64,000 bases of DNA from Eumeta japonica (lineage: Eukaryota > Arthropoda > Insecta > Lepidoptera > Psychidae): positions 1-64,000 of the forward strand of contig BGZK01001347.1 of NCBI GenBank assembly GCA_005406025.1, read 5' to 3'. Position 1 is the first letter of the stretch; every line of letters starts with the position of its first letter. The notes beneath the pieces are model-generated. The model saw only the letters and a program-made list of their open reading frames with translations. It did not search any database and was not told where the DNA came from. Of this stretch, positions 22,601 through 35,245 are shown one piece after another. A program made the translations under genes and the position numbers.

Positions 22601-25162
22601 ACAGTCGTTGGTCGTGACAGTTCATTGGTCGTTTGCACCTGGTCAGAATTTGAATCCAATACCACAAGACAGCCTGCACCTTCCGGCTCGAAGGCAATAT
22701 TCTTGGGTCACCCCAGATCGTTTCTATGAACGTTTGTGCTTTTGTGTATGCGTACAATCGCTTATAAGAATTTCAACTAAATCTTTACTTCCCAGAACTG
22801 ATTTTGAAGGCAAACATTATGTACGAACTGTATTTATCTTGGAATATTACATAGGTCAGATGGTGTTGAAAGTGGCAATACGAAAATATATCGGAATTGG
22901 ATAATTTAAACGTGCAGTCTGTTTAATTTTATGAATTTATTGGGATGAAATTCATTAAACAACTGGCTAGGATCTATTAGATGGCAATTAAACTCTATTA
23001 TGTAACACGAGTCTGTTGTAATTAAATATTATATACATACTTATAATATTTTACATTCATATACAGGGTAACGATTTGTTGTCGATTAAATGAAAATGCT
23101 TTTACATTATGATATTGGCTTCAAAATTACTTATAATATAAATATTTAACGTGATTATTATCGTCATTTTCAAAGATCAGGACACAAAAAACAATTTTTC
23201 CTGTGATAGCTGACGACACTACTTATTATATGTTTCCGATAGCTAATCACTGATTTTGACGGTAGGTACGTTTTGACATTAGCTAAAACAAACAAATATT
23301 ATTTGGCTTTTATGGTTACAATTATTAATATTATTAAATACTTTCTTCCAGCCCTTGTGTGCATCAACTGAATTTTGTAAAAGCACAAACCCGGTTCTAT
23401 CATATGCGACCTCTTTATTTGTGAGTTAATATATTTACGATACTATTTAAATCTGAATAAAAAGAAAAATTCTATAAATAGAATCTCAGAATGACAAATA
23501 ACGTCTGTATCTTTAGATTTTAAACATTTCGACTTCATATCTGCGTGGCTGTTCACGTCATCGTTCGATTCGACGAGCTGTATATAACACTGAAACTAAT
23601 GTCTGTTTCATATTTTAGTTAACAGGCAATAATTTCAATTTTTTGTCAACAATGTACAACATTTAATTTCATAGTGAATATTCATCCCACTCACAGTTAT
23701 CTTGATTTGAAACGTACAGATTTTTTGATATAGACTGTTAGAATGGTAGAGTTTTAAAACGACTTCTAAAAGGTATAGGATTCTTAAAATGGTACAGACT
23801 TTTAAATGAACAAACCGCACAAAATAACTAGCACATGAAATGTATCTGACTCAAGTGTAGTATTTTATTAATTTTAATTTCTCATGCACACGAGCTAATT
23901 TTATTATTCTATTTAATAGCATTAGATTAATTAAATATGTAATATTAGTTTTTTTTAATAAACAAACAATTTAATCACATATATACACAAGATTAACTAA
24001 ATTCAAAAAGTCATTGCCGGTTGTAACAAAACTACGGTTGCAATAAAGTTCTTTATTTTTTTTCATAAAAGAATAGACAATTACAATCAAACAACGTTGT
24101 GTTACTGTAAGTTAAATATTTGTAGATTTCATAGGTAAAAAAAACGAATGGAACTAAAATGTACGGCGTAGTAACACAACTAATTGCTTATAGTATCTTG
24201 CCACGGGCTTTGCTAATGACAGTCAACGTCGAGTGTTGTACACTTTTTTCAATCGGTAGTGTCATTAACAAGGGGCCTACATTTTTAGCCTACATTTTTA
24301 CCTATTCTTTGCTGTAGGTCAATTAAGGGGACACAGTGATAAGCTATTAATTTGACGTGGAGAGTAGCGTCCCGTGGCCCGCGCACACCGCGTTACTGAA
24401 TATTAAAATTCGCCTGCGTTTGCTTATTTTTATAAGTCACACGCAAAAATATATTTCGTTCAAATTAAAAACTGGGATTAATTTTAAAAATTCCAACTGG
24501 CATTTTTGAGCGTTTATATAGATAAATCAACATAGAAAGTTGGAGGTTTAAATCGCTCCCATTTGCGTGTAAAACGTAAATCTCTGTTTTAAAAGAGGTA
24601 TCGTTGATACCTTTTTCTCTATTATAAAAGCTAATAAATCGTATAATGACAAATAAAAGTCAATAACATGTAGAATTCAGTCATCAAAGATCACTTTCAA
24701 ACGTTTTGTGTTTTCTGAGAAAAATCGAGATCCCTACTACCGAAATTTCCAATTAGCCACCTTAATTTCGTGCCGCAATTTCGGACGAAATCAATAAATT
24801 TATATAAACAAATAAATCTTAGTTTTGTTTACGACCGCTCGGGATCCTCAGCAGGTAATTAATCAGAACAAACGAAACAGACTTTGTGTCGTGAGCAATT
24901 TCTCTAGTTATCGCGATGTAGTTGAATGTTTAATTCTCTTAGCAGCAATGACAAACTGTCGCATGATACGTACAAATCGTGTACATTATTCACCGAACGC
25001 AACACTAAAATAATTTCGCCCACCGGCCGACGTCACGCGATTCGCCTTGGCACTGAACTTGACGGACGGTCGCGACCTACCACTTCTAAAAACATCCAAC
25101 GCTTTATCGCGGTTTCAATAAGTGAGTCTTGTGGCTATTATCATCGCGCTGTTCACGGTTAA

Positions 25163-25198
25163 CCGAAATATCTTCGCTATTTAGCGAAGATATTTCGG
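25163..25198. repeat. Perfect 36-bp hairpin (17-bp arms, TT loop)
   Basis: CCGAAATATCTTCGCTA at 25163-25179 and its exact reverse complement at 25182-25198, separated by TT. No surrounding ORF. Could be a cruciform-forming site, a foldback footprint or a paired protein-binding site. Confidence 0.9.
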
Positions 25199-25639
25199 GC
25201 ATCGTCCGTGATTACATTACGTGTAAGATATGCTCTTTGTACTTTAAAACCGGTTTTTCTAATGTTTTCGTCTTGCATTAGCGATATTATTTTTAAACAT
25301 TTAGAAAAAAACAATAGTTTAACAAACACTGATAGGTGTGTGAATATACAAATTATGTGTTGTTACTTAATGACGACTGTTATGTGAATATGAAATATTA
25401 GTGTTCCTTTTGTTTTCGTGTTTCTCATGCAAACGCACACATGACGCGACAGTACCGTGTAAATGTGGATAGAATTTTCGTTTTCACATACTAACATTGC
25501 TCCCAACAGCTTTTGGAAGTATTAAACTCATAACATAGCTAAGAGTAGTCAGCGTTTAACTTTAAAAGTAATGAATCGGGCTTTGAGCCTCTTTTTATTA
25601 TTTCTTGAGCGTGTAGTTGGAGTTCACAAAATAATGGCT

Positions 25640-26800
25640 ACGCGGGTCAATCTGAAAGTCTTTAGAAATTAAAAAACTGAGCAAACTAATAGTTATTTTT
25701 ATCATGATGGTTTTTTTTTAATAGTGTCCGTTGAGATCATCACTACATTCGATGGAACCACTGAGAGAAACACTTTGCATACTCGCACTTAGGGGTCGCT
25801 TTGACGGCCTTTCCATATGCAGCCATCGCTTCATTGACGTTAATAAACCATTTTTCTTGAAGTTTTATTTTAAGAAATAAATAAAAATCGTGTGGTGCGA
25901 GGTCGGGGCTGTAAGGCGGGTGCTCCACTATTTCTATACTTAACGTCCCCAAATAGTTAGTTGTTCGTCTGGTGGCATGTGGTGAAGCGTTGTCATGATG
26001 CAGTAGAATTCGAGTTCGTTTCCCGTACTTTTCCAAAACAAAGAGGGCAAACAATTGTTGATGAACGAGCCTATAGAAACTGGTTTTTTATCATCTGAAA
26101 TAATTATTGTATAATGACCTGTCATTCCGAAGAAAGAGCCCACCTTATTTTTTCCGACGCTTCAAACTCATTTTGCTTTAGTAGTCAACTCCTCGAAAGG
26201 AAACACCCACTGAACAGACTGTCTTTTGGTTTCGGGATCGTAAAAGTAAATCCAGCTTTCGTCACCTGTAACTATGTAGTATACAACATTTTCGTCACCA
26301 CCGGCAAATCTTTCCATCATTTTGTGACACCAATTAACATGAGGGAATTTTTGAGCTTCGTTGACTTATGAGATATCAACTGAGTACAAAGCTCCCTGAT
26401 CGTTAAATTGTTCATAAACGATTTTTTGCACTTAACTCATACCGAAATCTAAGTTTGTCCGAACCTGTTGGTAGGTCACTCTTGTCTTCGCACAGCACCG
26501 ATGTTGTCTTCGGTCTTCGCCGTAGAAGGACGTCCCTCACGCAAATCGTCAGTCACATTAGTGTGACCCCGTTTGAACTTGTTGAATCAGTTATACACAG
26601 TGTTAAAGGATAAAGCTTCATCATGAAAAGCTAACTGAACTCTGTTATAACTTTTTTGTTTGCTTAAATGGCAACAAAAGTCATTGAAAATCAATATACG
26701 AAAATTTTCTCAGGTTAAATTGAAATTGAGGCTACACAAACAATTTTCTTTTTGCTGCCAATTTGTAAAAACAAATAACAGATAAATTATGTACATAATA
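25640..26800 (-). pseudogene. Degenerate mariner-family transposase (different lineage)
   Basis: On the minus strand successive frames give RGHTNVTDDLREGRPST, VTGDESWIYFYDPETK, LLHHDNASPHATRR and HPPYSPDLAPHDFYLF, in family order, with frameshifts and stops between them. The catalytic Asp positions of the HDN and DLAPHD blocks are still visible. The LREGRPS, ETK and WF-x-RM patterns differ from the copies at 14.5 and 43.1 kb, so this is a separate mariner lineage. I could not define terminal repeats. Inactive. Confidence 0.85.
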
Positions 26801-28029
26801 AAGTTGGCAAAGAGTTCCATTTTTTAATTTAAACATGTTTTTTTATATTACCGTTTTTAAGTGCCCAGTAATAAAAAATTTAAGAGTCATTATCTATAAA
26901 ATTATGTATAAAATATTAGTGAATCTAAAGTGGGATTCGCAAGGAATAATTTACAAATAATTTTTTTTTGGTAAAGAGTTTGTCAATTCAGACATAAAAA
27001 TAGAATTACTTCATTAGTAAACTTCAAATAACTCTTCCAATTGGTACTCCATTCCATATATATACATATGTTTTAAAGTTTCAACTCAAATGAACGAAAT
27101 ATGCGGTCTGATTTTTTAAAGGATAAGTGTAAGTTCCAACAATAAGTTGTTTTCAGAATTGTGACCAATTCTGAGATAACTGGCTGTGACAAACATACAC
27201 AAGCGATTTTAATAAGGTTTCTTTTTTTAAAACACTGTATTTAAAAACTCAATTAACTTTCGTTACCTTTTAACTAAATAAGACTTAAGAAATAAGACTA
27301 AATATGCTTCGATAATGTAAATGATAATTGTATTAGGTCTCAACGCAATTACAGTAATTATAATTAAAAGCCGGTACAAAAATACGCGTTTGTAATGTTA
27401 ATTTTTTTTTATGGGATGAGTTAAAATTTTATATTTAAATCACTTCATTTTAAGGTTTACATAATTAATATTTTAATACAATTCTGTCATAAAAAAAAAT
27501 TGGAGATTTCGCTCTTTCCTATCGAATTATAGAATCCAGAAACGTATGTAGGTATGTTAAATATACTAAAATATATAAAGCACAAAAAAATCACAATCAC
27601 TAGAATGTAATTGAAATTAGTTAGTATATGATAAATTAACTTTCTATCATGTAACATATTAATTTCGAATTGTCAAGACAAAACGCAGAGGGTATTATAC
27701 TAACGAACAAATAAAAATCAATAGCGATTATTTCAAAAATGTTTGAGCTATATAACCCTCATATAAACAGCCAGTTAAAAGAATGCTATAAAAATATTTT
27801 ATCGACTTATTTTCCTTTACAAAAACGAAGAAAGGATGATGGTTTTTATTTCACAAAAGTATTAACTAACATATTATTATATGTAATTAAATTTTTAACA
27901 ATAAACGTTAAATATTATGTGATTTGCATTTACGACTGCAAATATTTATCGAACGAAACCCAAATAAAACAACATTATTATCTAACAAAACTTTTCAAGA
28001 ATTTTTGAAAATTTTTAATATAATTTAAC

Positions 28030-28062
28030 TAGCTTCTGCCCGCGGCTTCGCCCGCATGGACT
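28030..28062. repeat. Lepidopteran 'cccgcggcttcgcccgc' repeat end
   Basis: actagcttctgcccgcgg, cttcgcccgcatgga is the reverse of the right end of the element at 57795-58258 (ccacgcgggtggaaccgc, ggggcgcagct). Similar degraded ends occur near 37988-38020 and 53845-53880. This is a very common terminal motif of lepidopteran non-autonomous elements. Confidence 0.55.
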
Positions 28063-28069
28063 TTGAACA

Positions 28070-28400
28070 CATTCCTTTATATTATGTATCGATCGTTTAC
28101 GATCTCAATGCCAATCCTGATTTCGATACCGATTTGTCTCACTTTTGACTTTGATCGCAGTCTCGCTTTTAATTCAGAACCCGGTCTCGGACTAAGTAGA
28201 TTAGGGTTAAGGAGCCCCGCTCTGGTTTCTATTCCTTATTCCAATTCCGAACATGCTCTTGGTTCTAATTTTAATTCCACACTCGATTCCAACCATAGTT
28301 CCGTTCTCGATTCCGTCCTCATCCGGTCTCGGCTTTGGATTCTGCTCTTCTTCTTGTTTGCAATATTGATTCCGCTACCGGTCACAGTTCTGATTTAGAC
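28070..28400. repeat. Degenerate GATTCCG/GGTCTC hexamer array (copy 3, longest)
   Basis: About 330 bp of words such as cctgatttcgataccgat, cccggtctcgg, ccaattccgaa, cgattccgtcctc and ccggtctcggc. It directly follows a repeat end at 28030-28062. The 111-codon ORF at 28063-28398 is explained by the spacing of the repeats and has no known match. Confidence 0.55.
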
Positions 28401-29599
28401 GGGGCCACTACCAAAATAAAATTTAGGCTATATTACTCGGAGATGATGTAGGTTTCTATAAGGGAAGAAGTTTTAAAATCTGTAATAGCACAAATATGCA
28501 CGCACAAATATGACGCCATATCGAAATATTTATAGTCTATTTTACTCAAGAAGTTTCTCGTTCATGAAGGAACTTTTAGAATCGATTCCGTAATTTTGTT
28601 GTAATGGCACGAATATGCAGAACGAATATATCAACTTCTGAACGAGATGTCGTAGTGTTCCATAATTCTTTTTGATTCGAAGTAAAGGAACTTTTTGCAT
28701 CTATAACTCGATTCAGTCGATGAACCATAAAAGAGAAGAAATTTAAAAGCATCTGTTTTGAATATCTAATTGTTAGTGTCATTCAATCCTTCATTAGATT
28801 GATCTGCCATATCATTTGTATCATATCGAAGATCACTTTTTCAAATACGAAAATTCGTAAGTATTCTTTTCTGATTCAAGGAAGTATTATAACCAGTCAA
28901 CCTTCTCCTGTCTAATATAAATATTTATCGCAGGATCCTCCTAAGTGACGGGTAAGATGCGATGTTTTGTTTAGAGAAGCGATTTATGAAATCTGGTATA
29001 CCGGTTATCATTGGTGGCACGTGTATGTGGTGGTTCTAGGATCCTTTTTTTTTTTCACCCCCGCATGATTGGATGTCTGATATCTGCATGCGCAGACGGC
29101 GGTTTAGAAGTGCACAGTATTCCATTGCTGAGGCAGCCTCAGCCCGCAACATTTCTGCTAACCTATTTGCCTGCACTGTCTACTGCCGAGGTTTCATCAC
29201 AGATGAGAGATCAAGAACAAATATAGGTGGGAAGTGAACCCAGTTCAATATTCTAAATCAGGTACCTACCTTAATCTCTTTGTTCAACATTTGATTGTGA
29301 ACATCATTAAATTTGAATATACACCTTTTCTCGGCACTTGCTGTCGGGTGGCGTTCATTAATTACACTGTAATAATGTACAATGTTTATCATTTGTCTCA
29401 ATTGATAAAACAGGTAATTTAGACCCAGTTGAACCCTATTATATGTCAGAGATCACATAAAAAACAACCATACGCCCTGAACCTCATATCTCATTGAACA
29501 TAAATTAAATATTCTGTATTGTATCTTTATGCTTTTATTTTCTTATATTAACAAACTCACTAATAAAAAATACAGCTATACATAAGTTATAAGAAACAT

Positions 29600-30010
29600 A
29601 AACATACATACCAACAAACAGATAGACAGACAGAGTAGCCTATTATTTACGCAATTACATGTTCTTACTGTCGGTACACAAATTTTCATCAAGATCAGTG
29701 AAACCTTTTTTTAGTTATAGAAAAACGTACAGACAGACAAATAAACAAACAGAAAAACCGGAAAATAATAGCCTACCATTTACAAAATCAAATGTTCTTC
29801 CTGTATACCAATTTTAATCATAATCGGTCAAACCGTTCTTACGTTATAAAAACACAAACAGACAGACAGACACACAGTAAAACAATAGACTGTGGCCTAT
29901 TATGTGCGCAACTACATTTTATTATTGTATACCGATTTTATTATTGTATTTCGATCATCCGAGATGTTCTTGAGTTATAAAAAGACATACAGACAGACCA
30001 GACAAAAATG
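29600..30010 (+). repeat. Tandem array of about 130-bp units ending in gacagacag tracts
   Basis: Three tandem units share the order gcctattatttacgcaatta, then a tacacaaattttcatcaag-type word (taccaattttaatcataat in unit 2), then gttatagaaaaacgtacag and cagacagac. Units differ at many sites. The 'cca-attttcatcaagatcgg...gttataaaaac' phrase resembles 3' ends of lepidopteran retroelements. ORF content is incidental. Confidence 0.7.
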
Positions 30011-30309
30011 AAAAAAATAGTATTATGTGAATCACTGCATCATAAAACGATTATTTATCACAAAATTGATAAAAAATAAATGTACAGACAGAACCAATAG
30101 ATTTATATAGTGATATAGATGTATTATAGATATAGATAAATACTTTAAATATTATTAACGTATTAACAAATACTTTAAGCACGTTATGATCGAAACAAAT
30201 AATAAATCTCCGAGTAATTCGATGTAATGCTGTCGAAATAAAGAGTGTACTAAAACTTGTTGTTAATTTTGGATGTACTTGATAACGTCCGTGATTTTGT
30301 AATAGAACA

Positions 30310-30500
30310 AAGTCACGTTGCGATCCGGCCTCACACGCGTAGCGGCCGCGCGCACTGCACTCAATCACGGACTCCGCGGCCGTACGATCGCGTGATATGA
30401 CACATTTGACAACGCGGTTCCCTTGAAAACGCATATAGCGCTGCACCGAGGCTGGCGTGCGCGACCGCAGCGGCCTGCGCACCGACACGCCGCCGGCGGT
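30310..30500. promoter_or_regulatory. GC island
   Basis: cgcgtagcggccgcgcgcac, actccgcggccgtacgatcgcg and cacgccgccggcggtcg blocks in otherwise AT-rich DNA. No reliable coding signal; the minus ORF 30051-30488 leaves the island into low-complexity AT sequence. Confidence 0.3.
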
Positions 30501-30949
30501 CGATCATTTTAACGCCACACCAAAAGTGTCACATATATCAAAAGGTATCTTATGAGTGACACTGAATTATTTAAATTTCGTCTTGGCTCTCGTGGAGGTC
30601 TTGCGATGATTTACCAGAAGTTAAATGCATATATCACGAGATGTTTTATTTGAGCCGTTATTACGTTTTTCTCGCTTTGAAGTTACTGGCAGTAATATTT
30701 TTTTAACGGAAAACGTTTTTTCGCTCGTCAACTATAGTGATAGCCGGTCGAACTTTCTTCTGTTACAAAATACCGTCAGATTTCAATCGTTAATTATTAC
30801 GAGACAAATAATGCGTTAACAACGGTTGAGGTCATAATGGATGGAACATGTCTGTACGCGTTTATTATGCCACGATTGTTTTGCCTTTGACATCATCGCG
30901 CTGGTGTAAACACATGCGCGTGATTTATGTTAATTTGTATTATAATTAT

Positions 30950-31017
30950 TATATATGTGTGTGTGTATATATATATACATACATACATACATACACACAT
31001 ACTATATATATATAGTA
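30950..31017. repeat. Compound microsatellite (GT)n(AT)n(ACAT)n(AT)n
   Basis: tgtgtgtgtgtatatatata, five catac-type units, then tatatatata. Simple repeat. Confidence 0.9.
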
Positions 31018-31529
31018 ATTACAAATTAGTTTAACATTGGAACACCTTTAACTAAGACGTTGTTTCAGGTGTCATTGTGAAGAACTTGAGAAGAACTCCT
31101 GAGATTCAAAGTAAAACAACAGAAATTTACTTCAAAATGGGTATTAAATTGGAAATTACAAAAATTTAAAAATGTTGTCTCATGTAAGTCGTAAATATGC
31201 ACGTAATTGTAGACAATGTGAATCAGAAGAAAATTCGCATCGAAAGAAATTCAAAAACCTAAAAAGTGTAGAGCCGAGCAACTGTACCTATTGTCATGAT
31301 TTCATCCCGATGTTTTCACAGAAAATCTACGGCGCGGACTTTGATTACTACGCTTTCGGTTTTTCTTTCTCGTCGAAGAGTGAAAAGATATAATATCGGT
31401 GCCAATAAAATAAACGTACAATATATTACATAGCTATGCCTTAAATATAAAATTGTCAGCCGGTAAAAAGGCGTTCATTTTTCGTTTCGGTTTTAAGACA
31501 AAATCAGAGAGTTGGACTGGAAGATACGT

Positions 31530-32350
31530 GCCGGGCTTAACCAAGCGGCGGGCACGGCGGCGGGGGCGGGCACGGGGGCGCCTAACGAGCGCGCGGGCCG
31601 CGCCTGATTGGAGCCGGCGCGGACGCGATCGCCTCCGGCGCGCACCTCTCATTCCGCATTATTTCCGAATTGGAAAAAATCAAAGCTGCCGTACGTGCGT
31701 TGCATCGCGACCCGCCGCCGCAAACAAACAAATAATACGAGCGGCGTATGCAATACCGATGAGCGCGGGGCGGCCGCGCGCCAGCCGAGCGCGCGCGCGG
31801 GCAAACAACCCGCGGCAGATGTGTTTGAGCCAATTTGTTTCTGTGTTTATCGTGCGCCCCGCGCGCTCCGAGTATAAACATCGTGCCGATCGATTCACGT
31901 CATTGATCGCTTTAAACGCCGCCATTTGATGTAATCTACGGCCACGTAACTCGGCGCTGTGTAAACGCGCGCGCGGAGTCGGTGCGCCCGTTCGTACGTC
32001 TCGGAGAAGTCGGTTATAACGATTCGCATCGACCGACCGACGCTTACGAGGCGAGCGCATCGGGCGCTGATGAATAGCGAGAGGCCGATTTAGCGCAGGG
32101 TCCGAACGATCGAGGACGAAATCGAAATGCACTTTGTAAATGAACTGCAAGCGGCGCGGGGCGCGGGGCGTGGGGCGCGGCGGTGCAGGGCGTGCGGCGG
32201 TAGGTGGCAAATGTAATTAAATACGGCGGCTGCAGCCCGCGACGGCGCGCGCCCGCAGATGCCATCTCGTTTAGAAATCCATTACCAGATAAGGTAATTA
32301 GAGTGGACCTATAAATAGACGATCCGCATCGGCCGTTACCGCTCACTCTC
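31530..32350. promoter_or_regulatory. Largest GC island (about 0.8 kb) with possible promoters
   Basis: Contains an inverted CCAAT box (ctgattgga, about 31605-31612), TATAAACA at 31873 with a TCATT initiator whose A is at 31902 (29-nt spacing), cgccgccatttg, cgagcgcatcgg blocks, and near the end agataaggtaattag with CTATAAATAG (about 32309-32318). Several overlapping ORFs on both strands (up to 176 codons) are Arg/Ala/Pro-rich and mutually exclusive, so they are composition artefacts. A promoter or enhancer is the best reading. Confidence 0.4.
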
Positions 32351-33639
32351 GCGATGAAACGCCGTTTATGTGCATAGAATTGTTGTGTGACGTCAGTAAT
32401 TTATTAGACAACTGCAGTGGAGATCGCCGAGGGTGAGGCCCTATCGGTACCTCGAAAGTTACGGTGAAATTATTTTCCATCAGGCCCACTGCCCGCGGGA
32501 ACATCGCCGCACAGACGCGTAGTCGTCATTGTACGCTTCCCGCTTACGTACAAAAGTACGAAACTGAGCTGCGTAGTGGGCAGGTTGTTAGAACAAATTT
32601 CAATTTAAACGATAACAGATAGCCAAATAAACTTTTTATAGACTTAGTAACATATTACGAATACCTGGAAAATAAAAAAAATCAACAAGTCTGAATTTTC
32701 AAAAGATTCTCCGTGCCTTATTATTGACCGTGACACCATACATCTCAGTTCTCCATATTTTGCGAAAATTCGTTAGATAGCTTCAAATAAAAGTTTACCT
32801 TTTCATTTAGAAATGTATGAAATTTTCGTATAAGCGCCGGAACTTGGTATTACGTAATTATACAAAATATCACCCAATAAGATTACTCACGTTACTCAAT
32901 CTTTCAATGGCATTATGATTATTATTATATATTGTAGTTTTATTCATGTAGCAAGTAAGTAATAAATTTATGTTATAGATTTTAGCAAATGAAATAATAT
33001 TTCCCCAACAAGTTTATATTAAAGTCAAATATTGGATCCCTATTTACGTGACTGGTAGAACATTCTAAGTATTATTAAAACATTATCTGTATGTTATCAT
33101 ACACTTTGTGTCTTAAGTTATATCCGTTATTGACACCAGAAAAATTAAAAAGTGTTTCAGATAATTGTGTATGTCTATACAAAATAGTTATACTCTTTAA
33201 GTGAATATAATAATATTTATTTTCACTTTCGTTATATAACCGATGTTTGATGTAAGGCCGGATAAATTATTTTCTGTATTGACATTGAAGTGTCGCTCTT
33301 CTTATACTAAATCCTCTAGAATTTTTTATCCACAGAACGGAACCCTTAGTGCGAGCATCGGACTCGTGTTTGCCCAGTTTTATTCTGGCCTACATAAAAT
33401 CTTGTATTTGATATTTCTGCAATTACTTACTCGAGACGACACCGATAGCGAAAACGCAGAGAAAACGTTCTCTAAATCAATACAAACGAGATTTCTAACA
33501 AAAATCAGCAAATATAAGACATGTGCTACAAAATGGTGAATGGGAATAACGAAGCGATTAGCGCGACCTCTGGTTGACGCGAGACAACAAACCGAATGAG
33601 ACAAACGATGAATAAAGCTCGACTAATTGAACGGACGTA

Positions 33640-33800
33640 CATTGATCCCGATTTCAGCGTAATCGGTGGCGTTGGAACGCGGCGCGGCGATTAGCTAAAG
33701 TGATTAGAGCAGTGCGTGCGCGCGCGCCCGCCCAATTAGCCGCCCGCCCGTCTGAAAGCCATCGCGAACGACGACAGGCACTCGAAAATGCGCCCCGAAA
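33640..33800. promoter_or_regulatory. GC island with ATTA words
   Basis: ggcgattagctaaagtgattag, cgcgcgcgcccgcccaattagccgcccgcccg and aaaattaatctga within 160 bp. Same architecture as the other islands flanking the homeobox exon. Confidence 0.35.
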
Positions 33801-34399
33801 ATTAATCTGACTGTAAAACTAATCTAAAATCGATTCGTACTTAAGCAACAATTAATAATAAATTTAAGATAATTTACAATTTTAATATTGTTCATGTGAA
33901 AGTAAAAAGCATAAGTAGACTACCATTAGACTAATTGAACTTATCGATGCTTACTAAGATTGTGGAATACATTCTATAGAAATTGTCTTCTTATGAATGT
34001 GTTCCGTTTCCCGAGGGAAATTTAAAACTTAAATTGGAATTTCATGTAAGTTTTTCTGTAAACTGTAAGTAAAACCCTATCTATAAATTTCCCAAATTTT
34101 AGAATTCTTAATATCAAAGATAGAGTCTAAATGCTGGATATTAAGTATACAATTTAATAGACAATATTTTCTTTATTGTCTTTTAAATTAAAAATTGTAA
34201 AATCTTAAAAAAATGTTTTTCTCATAGTAAATCCCTTCACTTGATATTCAAGTGGTATACTTGGTAAAAATTATTTTTTAATATGTTAATTAACTCCCAA
34301 ATGAACTCGGGAAACTAGAATTTATTTAAACTGTATGCCCATGATTAGTCACACCTAATTCCATATTTGTACCATATTAATCTATTATAGAAAAACTGA

Positions 34400-34465
34400 A
34401 CTATGAGCAGACAATTAAGAAACAGAGTGATCCTATAAGGGTTCTGTTTTTTCATCAGATTTCAG
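34400..34465. repeat. Second 'gagtgatcctataagggttc' repeat fragment
   Basis: Parallels 1185-1250, both in the same orientation. Confidence 0.45.
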
Positions 34466-34979
34466 GAATCCTAAGAAAAAGGCAGCTGTTGTTAATTTCA
34501 TTATTGTTCGTTAACTCTTTTACGAAGAACTAGACATAAAAGAAAAAAAAAACATCAAATTATAAAATACTTATGTTAAGAGCGGTAATAAAATTTTATT
34601 AGAAATCAGTTAAAATATTTGATACATTATATATTTTCCTTGTAATGTATTGTAATTACCCGAGTACAACAATAACACTTAAAATAAATTCATTGAGGAA
34701 TCATGAAACATCGCACGGGATAAATTGTAGGCGTTAAAAAAAAATTCTCTATTGTTTCATACTGTAATTAGCCTTGTAACGAAGTGTTTTCTCCTTCTTG
34801 TCTTCCCTGTTTTATACCTCACTTTGCTTTGCCAAATTTTTTTATGCTCAAGCTCCGACCTTAGTTTAGGCTCGTGTGTGGGAAACGAAAGGGAAAATAA
34901 ATACGTCCGCTCCAATTATTATTTAACCAAACTCCGACTAAGGTATTTGTATCAGTACATTATTCTATGTACGTAACTA

Positions 34980-35245
34980 TATCTTTACTTGTACTTTCAC
35001 ATACTCTTCTACGGCTGATTCCTACTTCTTCTACCATTTTAATTCTTACTTAATATATGTTTCTTCTTCTATTGCATCAATATTTTGCTGCTACATCCAC
35101 TTATACTTATATTCTTACTTCTTCAGCTACGTTTACATGAGTTTCTAATGCTCCTAATACTTTTCGTATGCGATATCTAATTTTATTTCTTTTGCTTATA
35201 TTCTACTGCTTTTTCTACTTATTAAGCTTCCCCACTGCTTACGTT
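34980..35245. repeat. Degenerate pyrimidine-rich TTCTTCTAC/TACTTCTT tract
   Basis: Words such as tacttcttctacc, gtttcttcttctattgc, ttcttacttcttcagctac and ctttttctactt recur over about 260 bp of a strongly pyrimidine-biased strand. Old simple-sequence expansion. A purine-rich transcript from the other strand would be GAA/GTA-rich. Confidence 0.5.

Noticed and set aside
27739..28008. 89-codon plus ORF
   Set aside because: Lys/Asn/Tyr/Ile-rich, typical of random AT-rich sequence.
31172..31393. Zinc-finger-like small protein (two C-x2-C pairs)
   Set aside because: Spacing and context fit no known finger; ORF length is within chance for this region.
31453..32346. Overlapping ORFs up to 176 codons on both strands
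   Set aside because: All are Arg/Pro/Ala-rich, mutually exclusive and explained by CpG-rich composition; no domain recognised.
33243..33604. Overlapping 98-codon plus and 74-codon minus ORFs
   Set aside because: No recognisable domain and no start context; likely chance.
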